This document shows, in pieces, positions 9,259 through 18,275 of a stretch of DNA of 49,761 nt. Numbering within the stretch: the first letter of the stretch is position 1; each line of letters opens with the position of its first letter. Source of the stretch: an uncultured Lachnospiraceae bacterium (GTDB lineage: Bacteria > Bacillota > Clostridia > Lachnospirales > Lachnospiraceae). The DNA is taken from positions 1 to 49,761 of the forward strand of contig CAJUFN010000016.1 of NCBI GenBank assembly GCA_910585545.1. The letters are read 5' to 3'. The position numbers were made by a program, and so were the translations under genes. The notes below the pieces were generated by a model. The model had not been told where the DNA came from, ran no database searches, and was given only the letters and a program-made list of their open reading frames with translations.

Positions 9259-9819
9259 CTACTTATGTTCTTCTAAATAAGCTGCACGTCCGCTCTCATA
9301 GAGATTATTTCCCTCGCTGTCAATAATGACAACCAAAGGCATATCCTCTACATACAGCTTTCTAAGTGCTTCCGCTCCAAGGTCCTCATAAGCAATCAGT
9401 TCTGCTTTTTTAATACATTTTGCAAGCAGGGCTCCTGCTCCGCCGATAGCTCCAAAGTAAACGCCTGAATACTCTTTCATTGCTTCGACTACTTCCGGAA
9501 GACGTGCTCCCTTTCCAATCATACCACGTGCTCCGACAGACATCATTGTCGGTGCATATGCATCCATACGTCCGCTTGTCGTTGGTCCTGCGGAACCGAT
9601 CACCTGTCCTGGTTTTGCAGGAGTTGGTCCTACATAATAGATGGTTGCATCCTTTGGATCAAACGGAATTTCTTCGCCCCTTGCAAGTGCTTCACACATA
9701 CGTTTATGTCCTGCATCACGGGATGTATAGATTGTTCCTGTCACTAATACGCTGTCACCGGCATGCAATGTTTTTGCAAGCTCTTCTGTAAGCGGTAACG
9801 TAATTTTTCTTGCTGCCAT
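9259..9819 (-). CDS. Fumarate hydratase, beta subunit (class I, Fe-S)
   Basis: 186 residues, the expected size of the small subunit of two-part class I hydro-lyases. Family motifs include GPTTSGRMDAY and MIGKGARLPE. With the alpha subunit directly upstream it should interconvert malate and fumarate in the cytoplasm. The stop of alpha and the ATG here are adjacent, and GGAGG lies 8 nt before the ATG inside the end of the alpha gene, so translation is probably coupled. L(+)-tartrate dehydratase is a related alternative, but the malate dehydrogenase and fumarate reductase neighbours favour fumarase. Confidence 0.92.
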   Translation of the reverse strand: MAARKITLPLTEELAKTLHAGDSVLVTGTIYTSRDAGHKRMCEALARGEEIPFDPKDATIYYVGPTPAKPGQVIGSAGPTTSGRMDAYAPTMMSVGARGMIGKGARLPEVVEAMKEYSGVYFGAIGGAGALLAKCIKKAELIAYEDLGAEALRKLYVEDMPLVVIIDSEGNNLYESGRAAYLEEHK

Positions 9820-10662
9820 CTAAATCACCTCCGTTTTGTGGCGTGTTACATGGCAGTTGATATTTACTGCACATGGCATACCTGCAATATGAGTTGGCAA
9901 TGTTTCAATGTTTAAGCCAATTGCTGTAGTCTTTCCACCAAATCCCTGTGGTCCGATTCCAAGCTGATTTACTTTCTCAAGCATTTCTTTTTCCAAATCT
10001 GCATAGAACGGATCCGGATTCTCTGTGTCGATCGGACGCATCAACGCCTTCTTTGCAAGAAGCGCTGCTTTATCAAATGTTCCGCCGATACCTACACCGA
10101 CAACCATTGGAGGACATGGGTTTGGTCCTGCTGTCTCTACTACTTCGAGGATAAAATCTTTGATTCCCTGAAGACCATGAGAAGGTTTGAACATACGGAT
10201 CTGGCTCATGTTCTCACTGCCGAATCCTTTTGGTCCTACCGTTACTTTAATTTCCTCTCCCGGAACGATTTCTGTGTAAAGCATAGCCGGTGTATTATCA
10301 CCTGTGTTGCCACGGCGTACCGGATCCTTTACTACAGATTTTCTAAGATATCCTTTGTCATAGCCGCGGCGCACGCCTTCATTTACAGCCTCTGCAAGGT
10401 CTCCGCCTGTCAGATGTACGTCCTGACCAATCTCAAGGAACACACAAGCCATACCTGTATCCTGGCAAATCGGAACACATTCGTTATCCGCAATCTCGAA
10501 GTTCTCGATAATATTATCAAGAACTCCTTTTGCGATCTCACCGTCTTCACAAGCACGGCAAGTTTTGATTGCGCATTTCACGTCTTCCGGAAGATGATTA
10601 TTTGCTGCGATACAAAGTTTCTCTACGACATCCGTAATCTTACTTACTTCTATCTCACGCAT
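9820..10662 (-). CDS. Fumarate hydratase, alpha subunit (class I, Fe-S)
   Basis: 280 residues, typical of the alpha subunit carrying the oxygen-sensitive [4Fe-4S] cluster. Likely ligands are in CVPICQDTG and GPNPCPP. Other family motifs are DPVRRGNTGDNTPA and GPKGFGSENMS. It provides the fumarate consumed by the reductase encoded immediately upstream (17 bp gap). Start chosen from GGAG, 9 nt before ATG. Confidence 0.94.
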   Translation of the reverse strand: MREIEVSKITDVVEKLCIAANNHLPEDVKCAIKTCRACEDGEIAKGVLDNIIENFEIADNECVPICQDTGMACVFLEIGQDVHLTGGDLAEAVNEGVRRGYDKGYLRKSVVKDPVRRGNTGDNTPAMLYTEIVPGEEIKVTVGPKGFGSENMSQIRMFKPSHGLQGIKDFILEVVETAGPNPCPPMVVGVGIGGTFDKAALLAKKALMRPIDTENPDPFYADLEKEMLEKVNQLGIGPQGFGGKTTAIGLNIETLPTHIAGMPCAVNINCHVTRHKTEVI

Positions 10663-10679
10663 AATTTTAATCTCCTTTT

Positions 10680-12290
10680 TTATCTCTCATGACGAGCATA
10701 TTTTGGAAGTAACAATGGTGATACATCACCTGTAGCTGCATTTGCTGCATCTAATTCTTCTGCATAAGCTGCTACATGATCAATATTCATTGCACCAAGC
10801 TCTACTTCTTTCGCTTTTGCTGCTGCTTTCTTACCTGCATTACGTCCAAATACGATAACATCAAGAAGAGAGTTACCCATAAGACGGTTTCTTCCATGAA
10901 TTCCACCTGCTGCTTCTCCTGCAACTAAAAGGTTTGGAATTGCTTCTGTGAAACCATCACCGTTGATCTCAAGACCACCATTCTGATAATGCAGTGTCGG
11001 GTAGATCAGAATCGGAACTTTTCTCATGTCGATTCCGTAGTTCATGTACATACGGAACATTGCCGGAATTCTCTTTTCAATCGTTCCTTCTCCGCCGATA
11101 AGTTCAATCATCGGAGTATCCAGCCATACACCCAGCTGTCCGCTTGGTGCCTCTACGCCGCGTCCTTCAGAACATTCGCGGATAACACCGGAAGCGTTGA
11201 CATCTCTTGTCTCAAGCGGATGGATATAAGCTTCACCGTTCGCATTAACAAGCTGCGCGCCAACAGAACGAACTTTCTCTGTAACCAACGCACCCTGGAT
11301 CTGTACCGGATGAGCTACACCTGTCGGATGATACTGAATAGAATCCTGATAAAGAAGCGGCGCTCCTGCTCTGTATCCTAAGATCAATCCGTCTGCTGTT
11401 GCTCCATAGTGATTGGATGTAGGGAATCCCTGATAATGCATTCTTCCTGCACCACCTGTTGCGATTACAACTGTTTTTGCTCTTGCAACAGAGTAATCAC
11501 CCGTTTCCATATTAAGAAGGATCGCACCTGCTACCTGTCCTTTTTCATCTTTGATAAGCTCTACTGCGGATGTGAATTCTACTACCGGAATACCAAGGTT
11601 TAATACTTCGTCTCTTACTGTACGCATGATTTCAGAACCGGAATAATCCTTTGCAGCATGCATTCTCTTTCTGGAAGTACCGCCGCCGTGTGTCGTAACC
11701 ATTCTTCCGTCTTCTTCTTTATCAAATTCAACGCCAAGCTCATTCAGCCATTTGATTGCATCCGGAGCTTCCATTACGAGACGTTTTACCAATTCCGGTT
11801 TTGCAGCAAAATGTCCGCCGCCGAAGCAGTCTAAGTAATGCTGTACCGGAGAGTCATTTTCTTTATCGGCAGCCTGAATACCACCTTCAGCCATCATGGT
11901 ATTCGCATCACCGATACGAAGTTTTGTTACGATCATAACGTTCGCACCTGCGTTATGTGCCTCGATCGCACAGGAAGAACCTGCACCGCCGCCGCCAATT
12001 ACAAGTACATCTACATCATAATCAACTTTTGTAATATCAACATTTTCATCTATGATACGGCTTGTTGAATGAATCAGTTTTGCTAATTCAAGCGGAGCCT
12101 TCTGTCCTTTGTTCGGACCTACTTTAATCTCTTCAAAAGCATCTGGATTATAGTCTGGATGGAATTCTTTCAGGAGCGCATCTTTTTCATCAGCAGTCAG
12201 ACGTCTTGGCTCTTGTGACATACGCTCTGCTCTTGTAGCCTCTACCTTTTTGATAGATTCCATCATATTTTCTGGATATGGTGTATACAT
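10680..12290 (-). CDS. frdA: FAD flavoprotein subunit of a soluble fumarate reductase (FrdA/TfrA-like)
   Basis: 536 residues from ATG at 12290. This start has GGAGG 8 nt upstream; an ATG 8 codons earlier overlaps the preceding gene and lacks such a site. A roughly 90-residue N-terminal extension precedes the FAD Rossmann motif (GGGGAGSS, 99-106). The substrate site is conserved: HPTG (H321) and the TRD motif (R362) match fumarate reductase/succinate dehydrogenase active sites. The position of the histidine that binds FAD covalently in E. coli FrdA is N130 (ANTMMAEGG), so FAD is probably non-covalent, as in L-aspartate oxidase and methanogen thiol:fumarate reductase. The next gene upstream is the Fe-S partner. 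No membrane-anchor subunit is encoded nearby, so it should be cytoplasmic. NadB is a relative, but context favours fumarate reduction. Confidence 0.88.
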   Translation of the reverse strand: MYTPYPENMMESIKKVEATRAERMSQEPRRLTADEKDALLKEFHPDYNPDAFEEIKVGPNKGQKAPLELAKLIHSTSRIIDENVDITKVDYDVDVLVIGGGGAGSSCAIEAHNAGANVMIVTKLRIGDANTMMAEGGIQAADKENDSPVQHYLDCFGGGHFAAKPELVKRLVMEAPDAIKWLNELGVEFDKEEDGRMVTTHGGGTSRKRMHAAKDYSGSEIMRTVRDEVLNLGIPVVEFTSAVELIKDEKGQVAGAILLNMETGDYSVARAKTVVIATGGAGRMHYQGFPTSNHYGATADGLILGYRAGAPLLYQDSIQYHPTGVAHPVQIQGALVTEKVRSVGAQLVNANGEAYIHPLETRDVNASGVIRECSEGRGVEAPSGQLGVWLDTPMIELIGGEGTIEKRIPAMFRMYMNYGIDMRKVPILIYPTLHYQNGGLEINGDGFTEAIPNLLVAGEAAGGIHGRNRLMGNSLLDVIVFGRNAGKKAAAKAKEVELGAMNIDHVAAYAEELDAANAATGDVSPLLLPKYARHER

Positions 12291-12303
12291 GCCTTTGCCC
12301 TCC

Positions 12304-12978
12304 TTATTTCTCAATTTCTCTTGTGTTATAAAGTTCTTTCATCTCTGTGATCGGTTTCTGCATGATCTGCTCAATCAAAGAATCATATTCTCCATGATTG
12401 ATTTCTTCTACACGATTTTCAAGATGTTCTGCCTTTGGCGCAATGTATTTTCCTGTCAAACGTCTTGCAAGAAGTCCTACATGCGGATGAGAAATACCAG
12501 CCGGGCATCTTACGGAACAGCATCCGCAGCTTACACAGTCAAAAGATGCTTCCGCACATTTTTCAAACTCGCCTCTCTGTGCGTATGCGATGTACTGCAT
12601 AACATCCAAATCCTGTGTACATGCATTTGTACATGCATTACATCCGATACAGCTGTAGATTTCCGGATAAAGTTCCATCATGATCTGCTGTGTCGGTCTG
12701 ATTTCTTCAATATTATATGTTCTCTTGTCTGTAGGGAAGAATGGAATACTTGCTACATACATTCCTTCTTCTACCTGTGTCTGGCAGGCAAGACATGTCT
12801 TCAATTCATTTTGTCCTTTGATTCGGTAAATTGTCGCACATGCTCCGCAGAAACCGTGACGGCAGCCGCATCCTCTTGCCAGCGTATATCCAGCATATTC
12901 CATAGCAGTCATGATTGTAAGTTCTGCTGGTACGCTGTATTTTTTACCGAAAAAATATACATTTACCATATTTTCCAT
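12304..12978 (-). CDS. frdB: Fe-S subunit of fumarate reductase (FrdB/TfrB N-terminal-like)
   Basis: 224 residues. The N-terminal domain is a [2Fe-2S] ferredoxin (C39, C44, C47, C62 region). The C-terminal half has two complete C-x2-C-x2-C-x3-C sets (C110/113/116/120 and C148/151/154/158). Quinone-linked FrdB proteins normally carry a [3Fe-4S] centre at the quinone end, and here both sites look like full [4Fe-4S] sets, which fits a soluble partner. Methanogen TfrB has this layout plus a C-terminal HdrB-like part; in this operon HdrB is separate. Start uncertain: ATG at 12978 has AAGGA 13 nt upstream, and ATG at 12969 (residue 4) is possible. Confidence 0.87.
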   Translation of the reverse strand: MENMVNVYFFGKKYSVPAELTIMTAMEYAGYTLARGCGCRHGFCGACATIYRIKGQNELKTCLACQTQVEEGMYVASIPFFPTDKRTYNIEEIRPTQQIMMELYPEIYSCIGCNACTNACTQDLDVMQYIAYAQRGEFEKCAEASFDCVSCGCCSVRCPAGISHPHVGLLARRLTGKYIAPKAEHLENRVEEINHGEYDSLIEQIMQKPITEMKELYNTREIEK

Positions 12979-12999
12979 ATTGGTATACCAATCCTTTCT

Positions 13000-13854
13000 C
13001 TAGTACTCGTTAGGTAATTCGTCGATTTCATCAAAACGGAACACCGGTCCGTCTTTACATACATATTTGGATCCGATGTTACATCTTCCGCATTTACCAA
13101 CTCCGCATTTCATACGAAGCTCCAATGTTGTGTAAACCTGCTCAGACGTAAATCCAAGTTCTGTCAGTCCTGCAAGTACGAACTTGATCATAATCGGAGG
13201 TCCGCACACAAGCGCTGTCTTATCTGTATCAAAACCTAATTCTTTTACAAAAGTCGGAACAAATCCTACATGACCGTCCCAGCCTTCCTGTTCTCTGTCA
13301 ATCGTCAGATGCACGTTAATGCCCTCTGTCTTCATCCATACTTCCTGGATTTCTTTCAACTGAACAAGATCATCTGCGGAACGGGAACCGTATACGATAT
13401 CTACTGTTCCGTAGTTCTCTCTGTTATCTATAACATAATTGATAACAGAACGAAGCGGTGCAAGACCGATACCACCTGCAATGAACAAAAGATTTTTTCC
13501 TTTCAGTTCTGTCTCTACCGGGAAGAAATTCCCATAAGGACCACGAACTGTAATCTCGTCACCTACTTCAAGGCTGTGGAGATGCTCTGTGAGCATTCCG
13601 CATTTTTTGATACTGAATTCCTGATATTCTTTATTTGTCGGAGAAGAAGTAATGGAAAACATACCTTCGCTTACACCTGGTACACAGACCATTGCGCACT
13701 GTCCCGGCATATGTTCGAACAGTTTTCCGCCTTCCGGAGCATTTACACGGAATGTCTTAACATCCGGCGTCTCCTGACGAATATCTGTAATCACGCCTAC
13801 CTGAGGAATCAGAGTATCTAATGTATAATTTTTATGACATGTACATTCACCCAT
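13000..13854 (-). CDS. flxA: FlxA-like NAD(P)H:acceptor FAD/[2Fe-2S] subunit
   Basis: 284 residues of the ferredoxin-NADP reductase superfamily, close to AsrB, PyrK and hydrogenase gamma subunits. There is an FAD-binding barrel (about 12-110, including MFSITSSPT), a nucleotide domain (about 118-240, FIAGGIGLAPLRS) and a C-terminal [2Fe-2S] site (C250, C255, C258, C266). In FlxABCD-HdrABC complexes this subunit takes electrons from NADH. Its start codon overlaps the stop of flxC by one base. No sulfite reductase AsrC or dihydroorotate dehydrogenase gene is adjacent, so the Flx assignment is preferred. Confidence 0.88.
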   Translation of the reverse strand: MGECTCHKNYTLDTLIPQVGVITDIRQETPDVKTFRVNAPEGGKLFEHMPGQCAMVCVPGVSEGMFSITSSPTNKEYQEFSIKKCGMLTEHLHSLEVGDEITVRGPYGNFFPVETELKGKNLLFIAGGIGLAPLRSVINYVIDNRENYGTVDIVYGSRSADDLVQLKEIQEVWMKTEGINVHLTIDREQEGWDGHVGFVPTFVKELGFDTDKTALVCGPPIMIKFVLAGLTELGFTSEQVYTTLELRMKCGVGKCGRCNIGSKYVCKDGPVFRFDEIDELPNEY

Positions 13855-14885
13855 TAGTTTTCACCTCCCTGATTCTGAAATGCTTTTATTACCTTTACAA
13901 TATTTAATGATGACGGACATTTTTCCACACAACGTCCGCAGCCTACGCAAGAATACATTCCATCATTATTTGCCGGATAATATACAAGCTTGTGCATAAA
14001 TCTCTGACGGAATCTCTGCATCTGACTTGTACGGTTATTACCGTGAGCCATCATCGTAAAATCCGAGTACATACAGGAATCCCAGCATCTGTAACGTGAT
14101 ACGCTGTTTCCTGTGTCATAATCTTTGATATCATAGCACTGACAAGTCGGACATACAAATGTACATGTTCCGCATGCCAGGCAAGGTTTATATAATTCTT
14201 CCCATACAGGAGAGTTGAATTTTTCTGTAAGAGCATCTCCATTCCATCCTTCTAAAGAAAGATTCATATATGGAAGCTTCTCTACGATTGCATGAATGGC
14301 TTCTTTTTCTGCCTCTACCGGTGCCTCGTCAGCTTCTGTCAGAAGAGATTTTACAGCCTCTGTAAGAGCTTCTCCCTTTTCGGTAAGTGCTTTCCAGTAC
14401 AGATCTTCACCGACCATCCATGTAGCAACGTCTGATGCAGGTGCTGCTGCGTCTACGCCAAATACTTTACAAAAACATGTTTCCTCCGGTTCATGGCAAG
14501 CCATTGCTACGATTGTTCCATGCTCTCTTCTTGCTGCATAGAAAGAATCTACCGGATCAACTAAGAATACTCTGTCAAGTACTTCCACACCTTTCACATC
14601 ACAAGCCTTCATGCCAAACACAACAAAGTTCTGTTCTTTCAGGCATCCCGGCTCAATATGCATTTTCTTTCCTTCTTTCTTTACATCGTAAAGATTTTCA
14701 CTCTGTGGAAAGAATGCGTCTTTTGCTGATTTCACTGTCTTTAATGTATCCAGATCAACGTCTGCATCTTCGCTCCATACTGCGAAATTCGTCTGTCCGG
14801 CTTTTTTTACCGGCAGATATAGTTCCTGACTATCCGCGATTAACTGGAATAATGCGGAAAGATTTTCTTTTGCTATCTTAAACAT
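13854..14885 (-). CDS. flxC: FlxC-like (AsrA-type) dicluster [4Fe-4S] electron-transfer protein
   Basis: 343 residues. The N-terminal region resembles AsrA/hydrogenase beta-type proteins (VVFGMKACDVKGVEVLDRVF). The C-terminal third holds two ferredoxin-type motifs (starting at C235, CLACGTCTFVCP, and at C313, CVGCGRCVEKCP) with further cysteines between (CQC, CWDSC). It probably relays electrons between FlxA and the rest of the complex. GAGGGG lies 7 nt before the ATG. The gene is 3 bp after flxB and overlaps flxA. Confidence 0.87.
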   Translation of the reverse strand: MFKIAKENLSALFQLIADSQELYLPVKKAGQTNFAVWSEDADVDLDTLKTVKSAKDAFFPQSENLYDVKKEGKKMHIEPGCLKEQNFVVFGMKACDVKGVEVLDRVFLVDPVDSFYAARREHGTIVAMACHEPEETCFCKVFGVDAAAPASDVATWMVGEDLYWKALTEKGEALTEAVKSLLTEADEAPVEAEKEAIHAIVEKLPYMNLSLEGWNGDALTEKFNSPVWEELYKPCLACGTCTFVCPTCQCYDIKDYDTGNSVSRYRCWDSCMYSDFTMMAHGNNRTSQMQRFRQRFMHKLVYYPANNDGMYSCVGCGRCVEKCPSSLNIVKVIKAFQNQGGEN

Positions 14886-14888
14886 ACA

Positions 14889-15863
14889 TTATCCCCTCTT
14901 TCCTACAATACTTGGTTCCGCATCATCAAACGTAAAGTTTGTAAGCGGTGCTTTTGACTCAGTATCTTCACCAGCCTGATATTCACCATATAATGCATCA
15001 ATATCTTTGATAAATTTACGGTTGAATAAATGAAGCGGGATTCCCTGCGGACATACGCGGCTGCATTCACCACAGTCTGTACATCTTCCTGCCACATGGA
15101 ACGCACGGATAATATGGAACATTTTCTCTTCAAAAGAATCCACATTTGCTTTCTGCGCGCTGTCAAATTTCGTGCTGTCAAATACGCATTTACGGCAGCT
15201 GCATGCAGGACATGCATTTCTGCACGCATTACAACGGATACATTTGCTAAGTTCTTTCTGGAAAAAGGCAAATTTTTCTTCCGGACTCATAGCCTCAATT
15301 CTTGCCACTTCGTCAAAACGCTCTGCATCCTTTGTATCTTTGGATTCACCGATTAATTCATCATATACCATATGTTCTTTTCCCTTGCATACGTGACATC
15401 TTTCCAACATCACATCTGCATATGCACAGGATTTTTCACCATAAATGGTCTGGATTTTCAAGGTTTCTGCTTCGTCGGTGATTTCGGCGCCTTCGATGCT
15501 TTCAATACCTTTGATTCCCAGTTTTTTAATTTTTTCGATATCCAGTTTTCCTTTACATCCAACGCCTACGATATAAGCTTTCTCTCTGTCTACGCGATGC
15601 TCTTTGATCAACTGGTTAAAGCTGTATGTATCACATGGTTTTAAACAAACCATTGTTTTTCCTTCCAATTTGGAAGCTTCAATCATATATTTGCTTAAGT
15701 TTGCTCCGCAAAATCCATTATAGACAAAGTCCTTTAAGGATTCTGCATCTTCAAAATAAGCCGGCTCTGGATTGTAAGGCAAGTCTCCGGCTTTCCAGCC
15801 AAGCACGCGTGCTACAGTTCCGTCAGCCAGAAGTTCTTTTGCACGGTTAATTAATTCTTGCAT
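14889..15863 (-). CDS. flxB: FlxB-like [4Fe-4S] dicluster protein
   Basis: 324 residues. The first half is an alpha/beta region with a conserved cysteine signature (CLKPCDTYSFNQL) recalling F420-hydrogenase beta/AsrA-type proteins. The second half has two ferredoxin motifs (CIRCNACRNACP and CTDCGECSRVCP) plus a CSCRKC insertion. The start overlaps the flxD stop by 13 bp. Its role is inferred from position in the FlxABCD set. Confidence 0.85.
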   Translation of the reverse strand: MQELINRAKELLADGTVARVLGWKAGDLPYNPEPAYFEDAESLKDFVYNGFCGANLSKYMIEASKLEGKTMVCLKPCDTYSFNQLIKEHRVDREKAYIVGVGCKGKLDIEKIKKLGIKGIESIEGAEITDEAETLKIQTIYGEKSCAYADVMLERCHVCKGKEHMVYDELIGESKDTKDAERFDEVARIEAMSPEEKFAFFQKELSKCIRCNACRNACPACSCRKCVFDSTKFDSAQKANVDSFEEKMFHIIRAFHVAGRCTDCGECSRVCPQGIPLHLFNRKFIKDIDALYGEYQAGEDTESKAPLTNFTFDDAEPSIVGKRG

Positions 15864-16291
15864 CTTAAATCCCCCAATCTTACATTTTCACCAAGAGAAT
15901 AAATCTTCTCTACAAAGCTGTTCATTGTATCTGAGAATTTTACACCCTCTGCTGCTGATACCCATTCTACGCGTGTACGACCGTTTTCTACGCCGATGTA
16001 ATCCAACATAGAGAACAATAATGTCATACGTCTTCTTGCATAGTAGTTACCAGTGCTATAGTGGCAATCTCCCGGATGACATCCACACATAATGACTCCA
16101 TCCGCTCCTTTTTCAAATGCTCTTAAGATGAACATTGGATTCACACGGCAAGAGCAAGGAACACGAATGATCTTTACATCAGCAGGGTAACTAAGACGGC
16201 TGCTTCCTGCCAAATCTGCTCCTGCGTAGCTGCACCAGTTACAGCAGAATGCTACAATTTTCGGTTTAAATTCTTTATTTTCTAACGACAT
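15851..16291 (-). CDS. flxD: FlxD / MvhD-type [2Fe-2S] adaptor to HdrA
   Basis: 146 residues, complete MvhD/FlpD family: CNWCSYAGAD, VPCSCRVNP and CGCHPGDCHY carry the cluster ligands. In hydrogenase- and Flx-linked systems this protein hands electrons to the bifurcating flavin of HdrA. It overlaps hdrA by 10 bp upstream and flxB by 13 bp downstream, so the three are translationally coupled. GGAGG lies 10 nt before the ATG. Confidence 0.93.
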   Translation of the reverse strand: MSLENKEFKPKIVAFCCNWCSYAGADLAGSSRLSYPADVKIIRVPCSCRVNPMFILRAFEKGADGVIMCGCHPGDCHYSTGNYYARRRMTLLFSMLDYIGVENGRTRVEWVSAAEGVKFSDTMNSFVEKIYSLGENVRLGDLRCKN

Positions 16292-18270
16292 ATTGCATCC
16301 ACCTCCGCTATAATCTGTCTATTTGAGAATCCCTGTAAGTCCATTGCTCCGGACGGACATGCTACCGTACAAGCACCACATCCCTGACAAAGCGCATTAT
16401 TAACAACTGCCACACGGCGTGTCTCACGAATACCGTGATCATTTACTTCTTTGTCTTCATATGTAATCGCTCCGTAAGGACATACATTCTCACAAGTAGA
16501 ACATCCATTACACAGTAATACATCAGCCTGTGCAGTACATGGATTTGTAAGTAATTTATCTTTTGCAAGAAGTCCGATTGCCTTCACGGCTGCAGCTCCT
16601 GCCTGAGCAACTGTCTCCGGAATATCTTTCGGTCCCTGACATACGCCTGATAAGAAGATACCGGCTGTCGGAGATTCTACCGGACGAAGCTTCGCATGAG
16701 CCTCTGTCAGGAAGTTGTTCGTATCAATACTTGCTGTCAGCATTGTAGCAATCTTTCTTACATCTGGATTTGGCTCGATTGCTGTCGCAAGAACGACCAT
16801 ATCTGCCTCTTTCAAAATCTGTTTATTATCAAGAAGGTCTGCTCCTTGAACGAGAAGTTTTCCGTTCGGCTGCGGAATAACCTTTCCAACCTGACCTTTG
16901 ATATAATTCACACCATATTGTTCTACCGCTCTTCTGTAGAATTCATCAAAATTCTTACCAGGTGTACGAACGTCAATATAGAATACCGTTACATTTACAT
17001 CCGGATATTTATCACGGATCAACATCGCATGTTTTGCGGTATACATACAACAGATCTTAGAGCAATATGGTTTTCCTCTGTCATCGGAGCAACGGCTTCC
17101 GACACACTGGATGAATACGATTTCCTTCGGAGCCTTTCCGTCAGAAAGTCTCTCAAGATGTCCATGAGTAGGACCTGCTGCATTCATAACACGCTCTAAC
17201 TCTAAAGATGTGATAACATCTTTGCTCTGGTTGTACGCATACTCGTCATATTTATCAAGTTTGATAGTATCAAAACCTGTAGCAACAACGATTGCTCCAT
17301 ACTTTTCTGTGATAATCTCATCTTTCTGTTCATAGTCAATAGCGCCTGCCTGACATACTTTTGAACAGATTCCGCATTTTCCTGTTTTGAACTTGATACA
17401 AGCGTCACGGTCAATAACAGGTACGTTCGGGATTGCCTGTGCAAATGGCGTGTAGATTGCGCTTCTGTTATTGAGTCCTCTGTTAAATTCATTCAAGGAC
17501 TTCTTAGAAGGACATTTTTCCTGACATACACCGCATCCGGTACATTTATCCATATCTACACTTCTTGCCTTTTTACGGATATCTACAGTGAAATCACCTA
17601 CGAATCCGCTCACTTTATCTACTTCACTATATGTATAGATGTTAATCTTTTCATGTGCTGCTGCTTCCACCATCTTTGGTGTCAAAATACATGCAGAACA
17701 GTCAAGTGTCGGGAATGTCTTGTCAAGCTGTGACATTCTTCCGCCGATACTTGGCGTTTTTTCTACGATATCTACTTCATATCCTGCGTCTGCAATATCA
17801 AGTGCAGTCTGGATACCGGCGATACCACCACCGATTACAAGCGCTCTCTTTGTAACACGGCTTTCACCTGCCTGAAGAGGTGTATTTAAGTTTACTTTTG
17901 CAACTGCTGCTCTCATCAAGATGACAGCTTTCTTTGTCGCCTCTTCTATATCTTTATGGATCCATGAACAATGCTCACGGATGTTTGCAATCTCAACCAT
18001 GTATGGATTTAACCCTGCACGTTCCGCTGCTTTTCTGAATGTAGCCTCGTGCATACGTGGTGAACAGGAACATACAACGATTCCTGTCAGATTCTTCTCC
18101 TGAATGGCTGCTGCGATTTTTGCCTGTCCTGCTTCGGAACACATATACTGGTAGTCTTCGGCATGGACAACTCCTGGCTCCATAAGCGCCAGTTCTGCTA
18201 CTTTGCTTACATCTACTGTTGCGGCAATATTACTACCACAATGGCAGACAAATACTCCTATCCTTTGCAC
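16282..18270 (-). CDS. hdrA: HdrA, flavin-based electron-bifurcating subunit
   Basis: About 662 residues. Motifs in order: an N-terminal cysteine-containing region (GVFVCHCG), the thioredoxin-reductase-like FAD domain (VIGGGIAGIQTALD), an inserted ferredoxin site (CTGCGVCQEKCP), a further CGICSKVC cluster site, a CVGSRC/CSKICC region, and two C-terminal ferredoxin motifs (CNGCSTCENVCP, CQGCGACTVACP). This architecture matches HdrA, which splits electron pairs between ferredoxin and a higher-potential acceptor. Start: a GTG at 18279 sits directly on the GGAGG, whereas GTG at 18270 has GGAGG 8 nt upstream and follows the hdrC stop by 5 nt, so 18270 is chosen. Confidence 0.94.
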   Translation of the reverse strand: MQRIGVFVCHCGSNIAATVDVSKVAELALMEPGVVHAEDYQYMCSEAGQAKIAAAIQEKNLTGIVVCSCSPRMHEATFRKAAERAGLNPYMVEIANIREHCSWIHKDIEEATKKAVILMRAAVAKVNLNTPLQAGESRVTKRALVIGGGIAGIQTALDIADAGYEVDIVEKTPSIGGRMSQLDKTFPTLDCSACILTPKMVEAAAHEKINIYTYSEVDKVSGFVGDFTVDIRKKARSVDMDKCTGCGVCQEKCPSKKSLNEFNRGLNNRSAIYTPFAQAIPNVPVIDRDACIKFKTGKCGICSKVCQAGAIDYEQKDEIITEKYGAIVVATGFDTIKLDKYDEYAYNQSKDVITSLELERVMNAAGPTHGHLERLSDGKAPKEIVFIQCVGSRCSDDRGKPYCSKICCMYTAKHAMLIRDKYPDVNVTVFYIDVRTPGKNFDEFYRRAVEQYGVNYIKGQVGKVIPQPNGKLLVQGADLLDNKQILKEADMVVLATAIEPNPDVRKIATMLTASIDTNNFLTEAHAKLRPVESPTAGIFLSGVCQGPKDIPETVAQAGAAAVKAIGLLAKDKLLTNPCTAQADVLLCNGCSTCENVCPYGAITYEDKEVNDHGIRETRRVAVVNNALCQGCGACTVACPSGAMDLQGFSNRQIIAEVDAICR

Positions 18271-18275
18271 CCGAC

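Noticed and set aside
11409..13821. Plus-strand Cys/Phe-rich open frames over the frd/flx genes
   Set aside because: Antisense to Fe-S proteins with conserved motifs; no ribosome sites and no recognisable domains.
13000..14885. Anaerobic sulfite reductase AsrA/AsrB or dihydroorotate dehydrogenase PyrK
   Set aside because: The proteins resemble these families, but no AsrC sirohaem subunit or PyrD is adjacent, while a full HdrABC, FlxB and FlxD set is.
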